Notes under the pieces: generated by a model | Databases searched by the model: none | The model's input: the letters and a program-made list of their open reading frames with translations, nothing else | What the model was told of the DNA's origin: nothing | Part shown: piece by piece, positions 55,784-64,000 of the stretch | Layout: the number at the start of each line of letters is the position of its first letter | How positions within the stretch are numbered: the first letter of the stretch is position 1 | Translations under genes and position numbers: made by a program | NCBI GenBank assembly: GCA_963760285.1 | Contig: CAVXCI010000003.1 | Coordinates: 434,001-498,000, forward strand | Length of the DNA stretch: 64,000 nucleotides | Direction of reading: 5' to 3' | From: PALSA-278 sp963760285 | GTDB taxonomy: Bacteria > Acidobacteriota > Terriglobia > Acidiferrales > UBA7541

Positions 55784-56320
55784 TTAGTTTTTGGAATTTC
55801 TCACGCGCCGGTTGCGGTGCGCCAGGCGGATTTTTCTCCGTCCGCCCGCGTCACGGAATCTTCGCCGGTCTTCGGCGGTTTCCAAAATCAGCGGCGGTAC
55901 AGTGTGGGGTTCGTAGTGCTGGTCCAGCGCCACAAAAGTGAGATACGCGCTGCTGGTGTGGCGCCGTTCGCCGGTCAGCACGTTTTCGGAAAACACTTTT
56001 ACGCCCACTTCCATGGAAGATTGAAACACCCGGTTCACGCTGCTCTTCAAAACCACGAAATCGCCCACTTTGATCGGGTTGCGGAATTCCAGGTAGTCCA
56101 CCGAGGCGGTCACCACGTTGCTGTTGGAATGCCGGTGCGCCGCCATCGCCGCCGCGATGTCCATCAAGTGCATCAACCGCCCGCCGAGCATGTACCCCAG
56201 CACGTTGGCGTCGTTCGGCAGCACCACTTCCGTCATCTCCGAGCGCGAGGCCCTCACCGGCTTGCCCACCCGCCCGCGTCCTCGATTGTCGTGTTTTTCA
56301 ACCTTCTTCAATGTCGCCAA
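55784..56320 (-). CDS. Acyl-CoA thioester hydrolase, hotdog fold (YciA-like)
   Basis: 178 residues from a TTG start at 56320, which has GGGAGAGG just before it; the longer frame upstream runs through the divergent TPR gene and is not used. Hotdog motifs: 'PNDANVLGYMLGGRLMHLMD' (with the catalytic Asn/Asp region), 'VVTASVDYLEFRNPIKVGD' and 'SSAYLTFVALDQ'. Family members cleave short- to medium-chain acyl-CoA. Nothing nearby fixes a pathway. The basic C-terminal tail is unusual but not informative. Confidence 0.82.
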   Translation of the reverse strand: MATLKKVEKHDNRGRGRVGKPVRASRSEMTEVVLPNDANVLGYMLGGRLMHLMDIAAAMAAHRHSNSNVVTASVDYLEFRNPIKVGDFVVLKSSVNRVFQSSMEVGVKVFSENVLTGERRHTSSAYLTFVALDQHYEPHTVPPLILETAEDRRRFRDAGGRRKIRLAHRNRRVRNSKN

Positions 56321-56334
56321 TCCGCCTCTCCCAT

Positions 56335-56362
56335 TTGGCAGTTCACGCTTCGGCGTTATAAT
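56335..56362 (+). promoter_or_regulatory. Sigma-70-type promoter for the TPR gene
   Basis: TTGGCA (56335-56340), 16-base spacer, TATAAT (56357-56362). The ATG lies 16 bases after the -10, so the transcript would have a very short leader of about 8-10 bases, and no Shine-Dalgarno is visible. It overlaps the divergent thioesterase control region. Confidence 0.6.
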
Positions 56363-56377
56363 ACCTGCTTTCCCGCC

Positions 56378-56704
56378 ATGAGCCCAACTACCAGTTCTCG
56401 CCGCGAAAAACTCGAAGCCTTTTTGGCCGCCAAGCCCGCTGATCCCTTCACTCGCTACGGTCTTGCCCTGGAATGCGCGCGTCTGGGCGATCACGAGGAT
56501 GCCCTCGCCCATTTCCGCCAATTGCTGCAGGATCATCCCACCTATGTCGCCGGATATTTCCAGTGCGGCAATCTCCTGGGCCAGCTCGGCCGCGTGGACG
56601 AAGCCAGGCGCATTCTCTCTGATGGCGTCATTGCCGCGCAAAGAGCAGGCGATGCCCACGCCCGCGACGAAATGCAGGCGGCTCTCTCCGCTCTCGCCGG
56701 CTAG
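56378..56704 (+). CDS. Small tetratricopeptide-repeat protein
   Basis: 108 residues, about three TPR units: 'DPFTRYGLALECARLGDHED', 'ALAHFRQLLQDHPTYVAGYF' and 'QLGRVDEARRILSDGVIAA'. TPRs mediate protein contacts; the partner is unknown. The start is ATG 56378, the first codon after the promoter above. It is 46 bp upstream of the LON-domain gene and probably co-transcribed. No signal peptide or membrane segment. Confidence 0.8.
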   Translation: MSPTTSSRREKLEAFLAAKPADPFTRYGLALECARLGDHEDALAHFRQLLQDHPTYVAGYFQCGNLLGQLGRVDEARRILSDGVIAAQRAGDAHARDEMQAALSALAG

Positions 56705-56750
56705 CTCCGCAATCTCTCCGCGCGCTTTTCCTCTGCTATCCTATAAGCGA

Positions 56751-57374
56751 ATGTACAGACCGGAACGCATTGCGCTGTTTCCGCTGAACCTGGTTCTTTT
56801 CCCCGGAGCGATTCTTCCACTTCACATCTTTGAGCCTCGCTACAAATTAATGATCGGCGAATGCGCCGAGTCCCGCAGTGAATTTGGCATCTCTCTGGTT
56901 CGAACCCAGGGACTCTCCACTATCGGCTGCACCGCCTCCATTCTTGATATCGTCCGCCGCTATCCTGACGGCCGCATGGATATCCTCACCCGCGGCCAGT
57001 CTCGTTACCAGATCCGCGAAGTCATTGACGAGAAGCCTTTCCTCGAATCCGATGTGGAATATCTTGTCGATGCGCCTTCCTCTGTACCGCCCGATTCCGA
57101 GCTCCGCCTTCTTGATATCTATGACCGCTGCCATCGCGTTATCTATGGCCGTCCCGCGGATTCGCTCGATCGCTCGGACAGCAACTCCCTGGCCTATCCC
57201 ATCGCCGCGGATCTCCCGCTCGATCTCGACGCCAAACAGACCATTCTTGAATTAGCCGATGAAGCCGCACGCCAGAAACTCCTTCTGGATTTTCTCTATG
57301 AACTGCTGCCGCGCATCCAGCAACTCGACCCGGCCCGCCGATCCGTCCGCGGCAATGATCACGGCCCCAACTGA
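56751..57374 (+). CDS. LON substrate-binding (N-terminal) domain protein
   Basis: 207 residues from ATG 56751. 'IALFPLNLVLFPGAILPLHI' and 'FEPRYKLMIGEC' are the classic start of the Lon N-terminal domain (FPL...LFPG...LxIFExRY), then 'FGISLVRTQGLSTIGCTASI' and 'LTRGQSRYQIREV'. The protein lacks the AAA+ and protease domains of Lon, as expected for the stand-alone family. Such proteins are thought to bind unfolded or specific proteins, but no reaction is known. Probably cytoplasmic. Confidence 0.9.
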   Translation: MYRPERIALFPLNLVLFPGAILPLHIFEPRYKLMIGECAESRSEFGISLVRTQGLSTIGCTASILDIVRRYPDGRMDILTRGQSRYQIREVIDEKPFLESDVEYLVDAPSSVPPDSELRLLDIYDRCHRVIYGRPADSLDRSDSNSLAYPIAADLPLDLDAKQTILELADEAARQKLLLDFLYELLPRIQQLDPARRSVRGNDHGPN

Positions 57375-57464
57375 CGGCCCGCCAGCATCGCCGCCGTTCT
57401 TCGTCTATAATTGATTGTTGTCGTGCCGCGCCGTGTATTTTACCGCGCGCGAATCGGGGCCTTC

Positions 57465-58949
<1,485 letters not shown>

Positions 58950-58964
58950 TTCGCCGGAATCCGC

Positions 58965-60224
58965 ATGAAAATCATTCGCTATTCCCGCTACACCGGGCAG
59001 GAAGCTGGCGACGTGGATTTACAGGAACTCATGAATCGCCTTTCCGATTTCCTGATCCAGTCGGGCTTCGCTTCCGATCAGTATGGCATCTATGAAATGG
59101 ACCCCCAGCAGTCCATGGACGATCTTCGCCAGGCCATTCTTCGCGCGCTGGAGGAAGGCGATTTCCTTCCGCCGGACCTGACCGAAGAATTGCTCCAGAA
59201 TTCCGATCCTGCTCAGAACCAGCGTCTCAGCGAGTTGATTGACCAGCTCATTGAGCGCCTCGCGCAGGAGGGCTACGTCAACACCAATTCGCCCACCATT
59301 ACGGATGCCCCGCAAAATACTCCCGGTGGCCGCATCGGCCAGGGTTCGCCGGACATGCGCGCCCGCTTTGAGATTACGGACAAGGCCATCGATTTTCTCG
59401 GCTTCCGCACGCTGCGCGACCTCCTCGGCTCGTTGGGCAAGAGCAGTTTTGGACGTCACGACACGCGCGATCTCGCCACTGGCGTCGAGTCCGGCGGCGC
59501 GGCCAAACCTTACGAATTTGGCGACACGCTTAACCTGGATGTCAGCGAAACTCTCTTCAACGCCGTTCGCCGTTCCGGAGCGCGTTTTCCTATCGAAGTG
59601 GATTATCCGGATTTAATGGTCCATCAGGCGGAGTATCAGAGTTCCTGCGCCACGGTTCTGATGCTCGATTGCAGCCACAGCATGATTCTCTACGGCGAAG
59701 ACCGTTTCACGCCCGCCAAGCGGGTCGCTCTGGCTCTTTCCCATCTCATCCGCACGCAGTATCCCGGCGATTCCTTGCACGTAGTTCTCTTCCACGATAG
59801 CGCCGAGGAAATTCCGGTCAGCCAGCTGGCTCGCGTGCAGGTCGGGCCGTATTACACCAACACCCGCGAAGGCCTGCGCTATGCGCAGCGCATCCTCAGC
59901 CGCCAGCGCAAGGACATGCGCCAGATCGTCATGATCACCGACGGCAAACCCTCGGCGCTCACTCTTCCCGACGGCCGCATCTATAAAAACGCGTTCGGCC
60001 TCGATCCGCTGGTCATCACCGAAACTCTTGAGGAAGTTTCCAAATGCCGCCGCGCTGGCATCCTTATCAACACCTTCATGCTGGCCAGCGATTACAGTCT
60101 GGTGAATTTTGTGCAGAAGGTTACGCGGATGTGCCGCGGCAAAGCCTATTTCACCACGCCCGATAATTTGGGCCAGTATCTGCTTCTCGACTATCTCAAC
60201 AAGAAATCCAAACACATTCACTAA
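58965..60224 (+). CDS. VWA-domain protein paired with the MoxR/ChlI-type ATPase
   Basis: 419 residues. The C-terminal von Willebrand A domain has the MIDAS motif in 'TVLMLDCSHSMILYGEDRF' (DxSxS) and 'IVMITDGKPSALTLPDG' (the TDG loop), followed by 'RAGILINTFMLASDYSLVNF'. The N-terminal half is helical and acidic-rich (about 1-150) and would bind the ATPase. The layout is that of ChlD-like or MoxR-associated VWA proteins. No indels. Target unknown; a true magnesium chelatase role is not implied, as the BchH/ChlH subunit is absent. Confidence 0.9.
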   Translation: MKIIRYSRYTGQEAGDVDLQELMNRLSDFLIQSGFASDQYGIYEMDPQQSMDDLRQAILRALEEGDFLPPDLTEELLQNSDPAQNQRLSELIDQLIERLAQEGYVNTNSPTITDAPQNTPGGRIGQGSPDMRARFEITDKAIDFLGFRTLRDLLGSLGKSSFGRHDTRDLATGVESGGAAKPYEFGDTLNLDVSETLFNAVRRSGARFPIEVDYPDLMVHQAEYQSSCATVLMLDCSHSMILYGEDRFTPAKRVALALSHLIRTQYPGDSLHVVLFHDSAEEIPVSQLARVQVGPYYTNTREGLRYAQRILSRQRKDMRQIVMITDGKPSALTLPDGRIYKNAFGLDPLVITETLEEVSKCRRAGILINTFMLASDYSLVNFVQKVTRMCRGKAYFTTPDNLGQYLLLDYLNKKSKHIH

Positions 60225-60234
60225 GAGGAACCGA

Positions 60235-60729
60235 TTGAGTAAAATCACTGCTGGCTACGCGGCGCCGCTTTTTGAACTCCCCGGAATTGACGGCGAAACC
60301 TACTCTCTGGCGGACGCTCTCGTTACTGGCCCGGTCCTGGCCGTATTTTTCAAGGTGAGTTGCCCCACCAGTCAGTTCACATTCCCGTTTCTCCAACGTC
60401 TCTACGAAACCTACGGCGGCGGAAAAATGCGCTTCTGGGCCATTTCACAGGACGACGCCCGCGACACCCGCGATTTCTGCGCTGAATTCGAAATTGAATT
60501 CCCCGCCCTCATGGACGCCGCTGGCTATCCCGTCTCCAACGCTTACGGCCTGACCAACGTTCCCTCTACTTTTCTGATTGGGCAGGACGGGAAAGTGCAG
60601 ATCGCCAGCATCGGTTTTTCCCGCGCTGACCTGGAGGAAATTGCCACGAAGGCCGCCGCCTTCGCCGCGCGCCCTCCGCAACCTCTTTTCGCAGCCGGTG
60701 AAATCGTGCCGGACCTCAAGCACGGTTGA
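60235..60729 (+). CDS. Thioredoxin-like AhpC/TSA-family redoxin
   Basis: 164 residues, TTG start at 60235 with AGAGGA upstream, 10 bp after the VWA gene. Fold signature: 'APLFELPGIDGETYSLADAL', 'VLAVFFKVSCPTSQFTFPFL' (single Cys in SCPTSQ, no CxxC), 'RFWAISQDDARDTRDFCAEF' and 'NVPSTFLIGQDGKVQ'. It may be a thiol-dependent peroxidase or a disulfide-handling protein; the second Cys (DFCAEF) could be the resolving one. No signal peptide, so cytoplasmic. Co-transcribed with the ATPase-VWA pair. Confidence 0.85.
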   Translation: MSKITAGYAAPLFELPGIDGETYSLADALVTGPVLAVFFKVSCPTSQFTFPFLQRLYETYGGGKMRFWAISQDDARDTRDFCAEFEIEFPALMDAAGYPVSNAYGLTNVPSTFLIGQDGKVQIASIGFSRADLEEIATKAAAFAARPPQPLFAAGEIVPDLKHG

Positions 60730-60735
60730 GGGTCT

Positions 60736-60759
60736 AAAAACTAGGTTCCGTCGGAACCT
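60736..60759 (-). terminator. Intrinsic terminator downstream of the VOC gene
   Basis: AGGTTCC-gtc-GGAACCT (60743-60759) is a 7-bp perfect stem. On the minus strand a run of five T (60736-60740) follows two bases later. It lies in the convergent gap and may also slow plus-strand transcription. Confidence 0.6.
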
Positions 60760-60810
60760 TCCCGCGAAAATAAAATAGCCGTCAACGCCGCCTTCGGGCG
60801 TGGCTGCGCC

Positions 60811-61623
60811 TCAAAACTTCACGTCGTGCGTGTGCGTGGCGATGTACCACAAGTTTCCCTGTGAATCCCTCACTCCGCCGTTCCGCTCGCCGTACGGCTG
60901 ATCTTTCAGCGGCGCGTGCTCTTTGGCGCCAGCGCGCACCGCCCGCGCAAACGCCGCGTCGGCATCCGGCACGTACAGGTGCAGCGTGGTCGGCATGGGC
61001 TGGTACTGGTCTTTGGCTTCGCCCATCTCCAGAATGGAATCGCCGATGCGAATCTTGGCGTGGACAATCACTCCATCCGGCTGTTTCACTGCTTCCACTT
61101 CTTCCCCGCCGAATGCATTCTTCAGGAACTCAATGAACCCTCCCGTTCCTCTGGTGTGCAGATAGACGTTCACGCTGTGCATTCTTTCGGGAACGTAATG
61201 CGCGCCAAACGCGCGGGCGATGTACCACCACGTGCCCGAGGCATCGGTCACTCCGCCGCCTCGTTCGCCATACGGCTGGTCCGCCACCTCGTGAATTTCT
61301 TTGGCGCCGGCATCCATCGCGCGCCGGAACGCCTCATCTACATCAGGCACATAGACGTGCAACGCCGCGGGCATGGGCGGATGCTCTGCGTTGGCATCCG
61401 CCAATTCAATGATCGAATCGCCGATTTTCACCTCCGCATGCATCACCGCCGATTTGTCCGGCGTTGGCACGCGCAGAATCTCCGCCGCTCCGAAGACGCG
61501 CTTCGTGAAATCAATCAGTTGGCCCGCGCCGCTTATCACCAGGTAGGGCGTCAACGAACGAAACCCCTTGGGTATGAAATGCACGCCGCCTGTTGCACTT
61601 TGTCCTGCGCCAGCACTGGTCAT
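60811..61623 (-). CDS. Two-domain VOC (glyoxalase/bleomycin-resistance-like, PhnB-type) protein
   Basis: 270 residues, a tandem duplication of the about 130-residue VOC unit. First unit: 'LTPYLVISGAGQLIDFTKRV', 'HAEVKIGDSIIELADAN', 'ALHVYVPDVDEAFRRAMDAG', 'DQPYGERGGGVTD'. Second unit: 'VNVYLHTRGTGGFIEFLKNA', 'HAKIRIGDSILEMGEA', 'TLHLYVPDADAAFARAVRAG', 'DQPYGERNGGVRD'. PhnB-like proteins of this class have no assigned reaction; typical metal positions (His and Glu) are present in each unit. Terminator downstream. Confidence 0.88.
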   Translation of the reverse strand: MTSAGAGQSATGGVHFIPKGFRSLTPYLVISGAGQLIDFTKRVFGAAEILRVPTPDKSAVMHAEVKIGDSIIELADANAEHPPMPAALHVYVPDVDEAFRRAMDAGAKEIHEVADQPYGERGGGVTDASGTWWYIARAFGAHYVPERMHSVNVYLHTRGTGGFIEFLKNAFGGEEVEAVKQPDGVIVHAKIRIGDSILEMGEAKDQYQPMPTTLHLYVPDADAAFARAVRAGAKEHAPLKDQPYGERNGGVRDSQGNLWYIATHTHDVKF

Positions 61624-61645
61624 GATTTTCTCCTCCTCGCTGATT

Positions 61646-61804
61646 TCAGATCTCCTGCTCTGTCACGCTCTTCTTATGTCTTGGCGGCTTTTTCCGTTTG
61701 TCAGGAATCACCCGCGCCGGCTGCGGCGAACCAATCCCTTCACGCGCCAGCCGCCGCGTTTCCTTCCCCGCCGTGAACACTCTCTTTTTCCGCTTCCGCG
61801 CCAT
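61646..61804 (-). CDS. Small highly basic protein
   Basis: 52 residues, ATG 61804, sequence 'MARKRKKRVFTAGKETRRLA' then Pro/Lys-rich 'RVIPDKRKKPPRHKKS'. A TATAAT lies 17 bases upstream on the same strand (61821-61826), giving a short leader, though the -35 is weak. Rich in Lys and Arg, it could bind nucleic acid or ribosomes, but this is only from composition. No family is recognised. It lies between the VOC gene and the divergent peroxiredoxin. Confidence 0.6.
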   Translation of the reverse strand: MARKRKKRVFTAGKETRRLAREGIGSPQPARVIPDKRKKPPRHKKSVTEQEI

Positions 61805-61976
61805 TTTCACTGCCGCCCCGATTATACCCGGCTCTCCCTGCCGCAATTTGACACTTTTGTGACAATCCCCCAGCCTCCGCAGGTGCATAATAGACGCCTG
61901 CGCCGCTTGCCGCGCGCGGGATGCGCCAGGTACCAATCAAGAGCGCAGCGCCACCAAAGGCGCCGAAAGGTTCACC

Positions 61977-62549
61977 ATGACTAGCGCAAAAATTGTTTCG
62001 CTTCGCTCGCTGCTTTCCATTCTGATTCTTTCCGCGGCGGTTGCCGGCGGCTGGCAGCTCACTCGCGGCGCGGATGATCCGCCGCCCGTCGGCAGTGCCG
62101 CTCCCAACTTCACTTTGAATTCGCAGGAGGGCAAGCCGGTCAGCTTGCAGGATTTTCGCGGCAAATGGGTGGTCCTCTATTTCTATCCCAAGGATTTCAC
62201 CAGCGGCTGCACCTTGGAAGCGCACAATTTCCAGCGTGACCTCGCGCAATATCAGCAGAAGAACGCGGTCATCCTCGGCGTCAGCGTGGATTCCGCCGAT
62301 TCCCACCAGAAGTTCTGCACCAAGGAAGGCTTGAATTTCAAGCTCCTCGCCGATACGGACCACGCTGTTTCCAGGCAGTACGCCTCGCTGAAGGACTACG
62401 TCGGCATGAAATTCGCCGCGCGCCACACCTTCCTGATTAATCCCGAGGGTGTCATCGTCAAGGAATATATGGACGTTAACCCCGCCAATCATAGCCAGCA
62501 GGTCCTTGCTGATCTTACGCAATTGCAGCAGGCGCCGGCGGCAAAATAG
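61977..62549 (+). CDS. Exported peroxiredoxin (AhpC/TSA, BCP-like)
   Basis: 190 residues. A signal peptide or anchor (about 1-27, 'SLLSILILSAAVAGGW') directs it outside the cytoplasm. Core: 'VGSAAPNFTLNSQEGKPVSL', 'VVLYFYPKDFTSGCTLEAHN' with the peroxidatic Cys, 'VILGVSVDSADSHQKFC' and 'ARHTFLINPEGVIVKEY'. The BCP-type second Cys five residues later is missing (Cys to Asn at that position), so the resolving Cys is probably the one in 'QKFC' or a partner. It removes peroxides in the periplasm. Start ATG 61977 lacks a clear Shine-Dalgarno. Confidence 0.88.
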   Translation: MTSAKIVSLRSLLSILILSAAVAGGWQLTRGADDPPPVGSAAPNFTLNSQEGKPVSLQDFRGKWVVLYFYPKDFTSGCTLEAHNFQRDLAQYQQKNAVILGVSVDSADSHQKFCTKEGLNFKLLADTDHAVSRQYASLKDYVGMKFAARHTFLINPEGVIVKEYMDVNPANHSQQVLADLTQLQQAPAAK

Positions 62550-62684
62550 TCTGGCGCCGCGGCTATCCCATTTTCAATTTTTCTGGAATCCGGCCCGTTG
62601 CCGGGGGAATCTCAACTATCGTGGAATCGCCGCAAGCCCATCGGTCTCTCCCGCATCGAATCTTTTGCCTTCGGAGGCGCTCTC

Positions 62685-63728
62685 ATGAAAATCCCCACTC
62701 GTCCGCTTGGTTCCACCGGCATGCACATCACCACTGTAGGCTTCGGCTCCTGGGCCATCGGCGGCGGCGGTTGGTCCTTTGGCTGGGGGCCGCAGGAGGA
62801 CGATGCATCTCTTGCCACTCTTCGCCATGCCCTGGAACTCGGCGTCAACTGGATTGATACTGCCGCGGTTTACGGACTTGGCCATTCCGAGGAAATCGTT
62901 GGCCGCCTGCTGCGCGACCTGCCGCAAAGTCAGCGCCCCTTCGTCTTCACCAAGTGCGGCCTCATCTGGGACCGCGACAATTCCATGGCTGAGGCGCGCC
63001 GCGTCCTCCAGCCCGACTCCATCCGCCGCGAATGCGAGGACTCGCTCCGCCGCCTCGGCGTGGAACGCATTGACCTTTACCAATTTCACTGGCCCGACGA
63101 ATCCGGAGCTGCCGTCGAGGATTCCTGGGCCGCCATGGCAAAACTTGTCGAGCAGGGCAAAGTTCGCGCCGCCGGAGTCTCCAATTTCGACGTTGGTCTG
63201 CTGGAACGCTGCGAGAAAATCCGTCACGTGGATTCTCTGCAGCCGCCCTTTTCGCTCATCCATCGCGCCGCGGGCAAGGACGAAATTCCCTGGTGCGCGC
63301 GGCGCAACACCGGAGTGATCTGTTATAGCCCCATGCAATCCGGCATCCTCACGGAATCTTTCGGAGAGCAGCGCGTGCGAAATCTGTCCGCGGACGACTG
63401 GCGCCGCCGCGATGTGGAATTTAATCCGCCAAATCTCGCCCGCAATATCGCCTTGCGCGACGCCCTTGGTCCCATCGCCCGGCGACACGGCGCGTCGGTC
63501 TCTTCCGTCGCCGTCGCCTGGGTTTTGGCATGGCCCGGCGTCACCGCCGCCATCGTCGGCGCGCGCGCGCCACAGCAGGTGGACGGATGGATCAATGCTG
63601 CGTCGCTCCATCTCACGCAGCAGGACTTGGACGAAATCACCCGCGCCGTCGAGCACACCAAAGCCGGCACGGGTCCTTCGCGCCCGGCAACTGCGCCTCG
63701 CTCCGAACCCGCGCCTCCATCGCGCTGA
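62685..63728 (+). CDS. Aldo/keto reductase
   Basis: 347 residues from ATG 62685 (GGAGG upstream; the frame extends to 62598 without a better start). The TIM-barrel catalytic tetrad is visible: Asp and Tyr in 'WIDTAAVYGLGHSEEIVG', Lys in 'FVFTKCGLIWDRD', His in 'DLYQFHWPDE'. The NADPH site is in 'VAVAWVLAWPGVTAAIVGAR'. Members reduce aldehydes and ketones with NADPH; no substrate can be deduced. Last protein gene of the window, followed 50 bp later by the convergent selC. Confidence 0.9.
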   Translation: MKIPTRPLGSTGMHITTVGFGSWAIGGGGWSFGWGPQEDDASLATLRHALELGVNWIDTAAVYGLGHSEEIVGRLLRDLPQSQRPFVFTKCGLIWDRDNSMAEARRVLQPDSIRRECEDSLRRLGVERIDLYQFHWPDESGAAVEDSWAAMAKLVEQGKVRAAGVSNFDVGLLERCEKIRHVDSLQPPFSLIHRAAGKDEIPWCARRNTGVICYSPMQSGILTESFGEQRVRNLSADDWRRRDVEFNPPNLARNIALRDALGPIARRHGASVSSVAVAWVLAWPGVTAAIVGARAPQQVDGWINAASLHLTQQDLDEITRAVEHTKAGTGPSRPATAPRSEPAPPSR

Positions 63729-63778
63729 TTCGCGGCGCGGCATTTTCACCGCAATCGTTCTGTAAGAAGTGAAAACTC

Positions 63779-63877
63779 TGGCGGAAGCGTGTGGGAGTCG
63801 AACCCACCATCCGGCTCGCGAAGAGTCGGATCGCCGGCTTTGAAGGCCGGGAAGGTCACCGGACCTCCTTCGCCTCC
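63779..63877 (-). tRNA. selC: tRNA-Sec (anticodon UCA)
   Basis: The minus strand folds as a selenocysteine tRNA of 99 nt with encoded CCA. The acceptor arm is GGAGGCG with a G-T wobble against CGCTTCC plus discriminator G; an extended D arm follows ('GGTCCGGTGACC'). The anticodon stem CCGGC/GCCGG has loop CTTCAAA (anticodon TCA). A long variable arm (about 63803-63827, GC-rich stem around CTCTTCGCG) leads to T arm GTGGG-TTCGACT-CCCAC. The layout and the 'TTCGACTCC' and 'TCCGGTGA' segments match E. coli selC closely. It decodes in-frame UGA. The eighth acceptor pair would be an A-A mismatch. A -10-like TATCCT lies about 18 bases upstream. Confidence 0.93.
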
Positions 63878-64000
63878 GTTCCGATGCAACGGCAGGATAG
63901 CACATGGTTTATTACACGCTTGGCCGGGACGCTTCGGACGGGCGATTGTGCTGCTGGATATGGCGCCAGTTGGTTGCGCCGAGTGGCGCTGGACCGCGTC

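Noticed and set aside
62616..63905. 429-codon minus-strand frame at the right end
   Set aside because: Antisense to the aldo/keto reductase and running into selC; low-complexity Arg/Gly composition, no family.
63904..64000. Plus-strand open frame beginning MVYYTLGRDASDG at the right edge
   Set aside because: Overlaps the presumed selC promoter, too short to judge, no recognised family.

Overview
The window looks like a chromosomal segment of a GC-rich acidobacterium. This is inferred from gene content: GloVer-type tandem-repeat proteins, large FG-GAP/HYDIN secreted proteins, an ExeA-like ATPase fused to LysM in an exopolysaccharide (EPS) locus, and families of GC-rich intergenic palindromes. 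There is no rRNA or other phylogenetic marker to prove it. I see no phage, CRISPR array or intact insertion sequence. One tRNA gene, at the right end, reads UGA (selenocysteine).

Layout. 0-16 kb: mostly secreted proteins of unknown role (two GloVer-repeat proteins, a beta-propeller, a 562-residue exported protein, a beta-helix protein, two paralogous FG-GAP/HYDIN proteins), with a TauE/SafE permease, a GlsB-type membrane protein, a ComEA-like helix-hairpin-helix protein and a repeat-rich gene-poor stretch at 1.7-2.8 kb. 43.6 down to 15.9 kb: about 18 genes all on the minus strand. In transcription order they are EPS exporter (Wza-like), chain-length protein (Wzz/Wzc-like), ExeA-like ATPase with LysM, CpsD-like ATPase, PAPS synthesis (ATP sulfurylase/APS kinase), CysQ, an A-T NRPS didomain, a cytochrome P450, a large NRPS with two thioesterase domains, a Sfp-type PPTase, a GH10-like hydrolase, an O-antigen ligase/polymerase, an epimerase remnant, an SGNH hydrolase, a DUF5989 microprotein, an SxtJ-like membrane protein, an O-carbamoyltransferase and a sulfotransferase. 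44.1-56 kb: a secreted amidohydrolase, then nearly the whole haem pathway in two divergent groups (minus: ccsA/hemX-hemA-hemC-hemD-hemB-hemL; plus: hemE-hemN-hemY). 55.8-64 kb: housekeeping genes (hotdog thioesterase, TPR protein, LON-domain protein, a MoxR/ChlI-like ATPase with its VWA partner, redoxins, a VOC protein, an aldo/keto reductase) and selC.

How the genes may work together. The minus-strand block joins polysaccharide export and polymerisation to enzymes that can sulfate (PAPS synthesis, PAP removal, sulfotransferase), carbamoylate and possibly acylate a product, with a peptide assembly line (A-T plus P450, then C-A-T-TE-partial C-A-T-TE, plus PPTase) in its middle. The working hypothesis is a locus for a sulfated, carbamoylated and perhaps aminoacyl- or peptidyl-decorated surface polymer. 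The alternative is an EPS locus that merely abuts an NRPS cluster.

Sequence quality. Single-base indels cluster at 32.9-36 kb (P450 and A-T module), 46-52.4 kb (six minus-strand haem-operon genes and hemE) and 58.2-58.9 kb (ATPase), with one more in the large NRPS at about 27.2 kb. Those I resolved mostly lengthen or shorten short homopolymer runs, usually G or C. Because most of the haem genes should be indispensable and their reading frames resume perfectly, I treat these as assembly errors and annotate whole genes across them. Their boundaries and exact residues are less certain than elsewhere.
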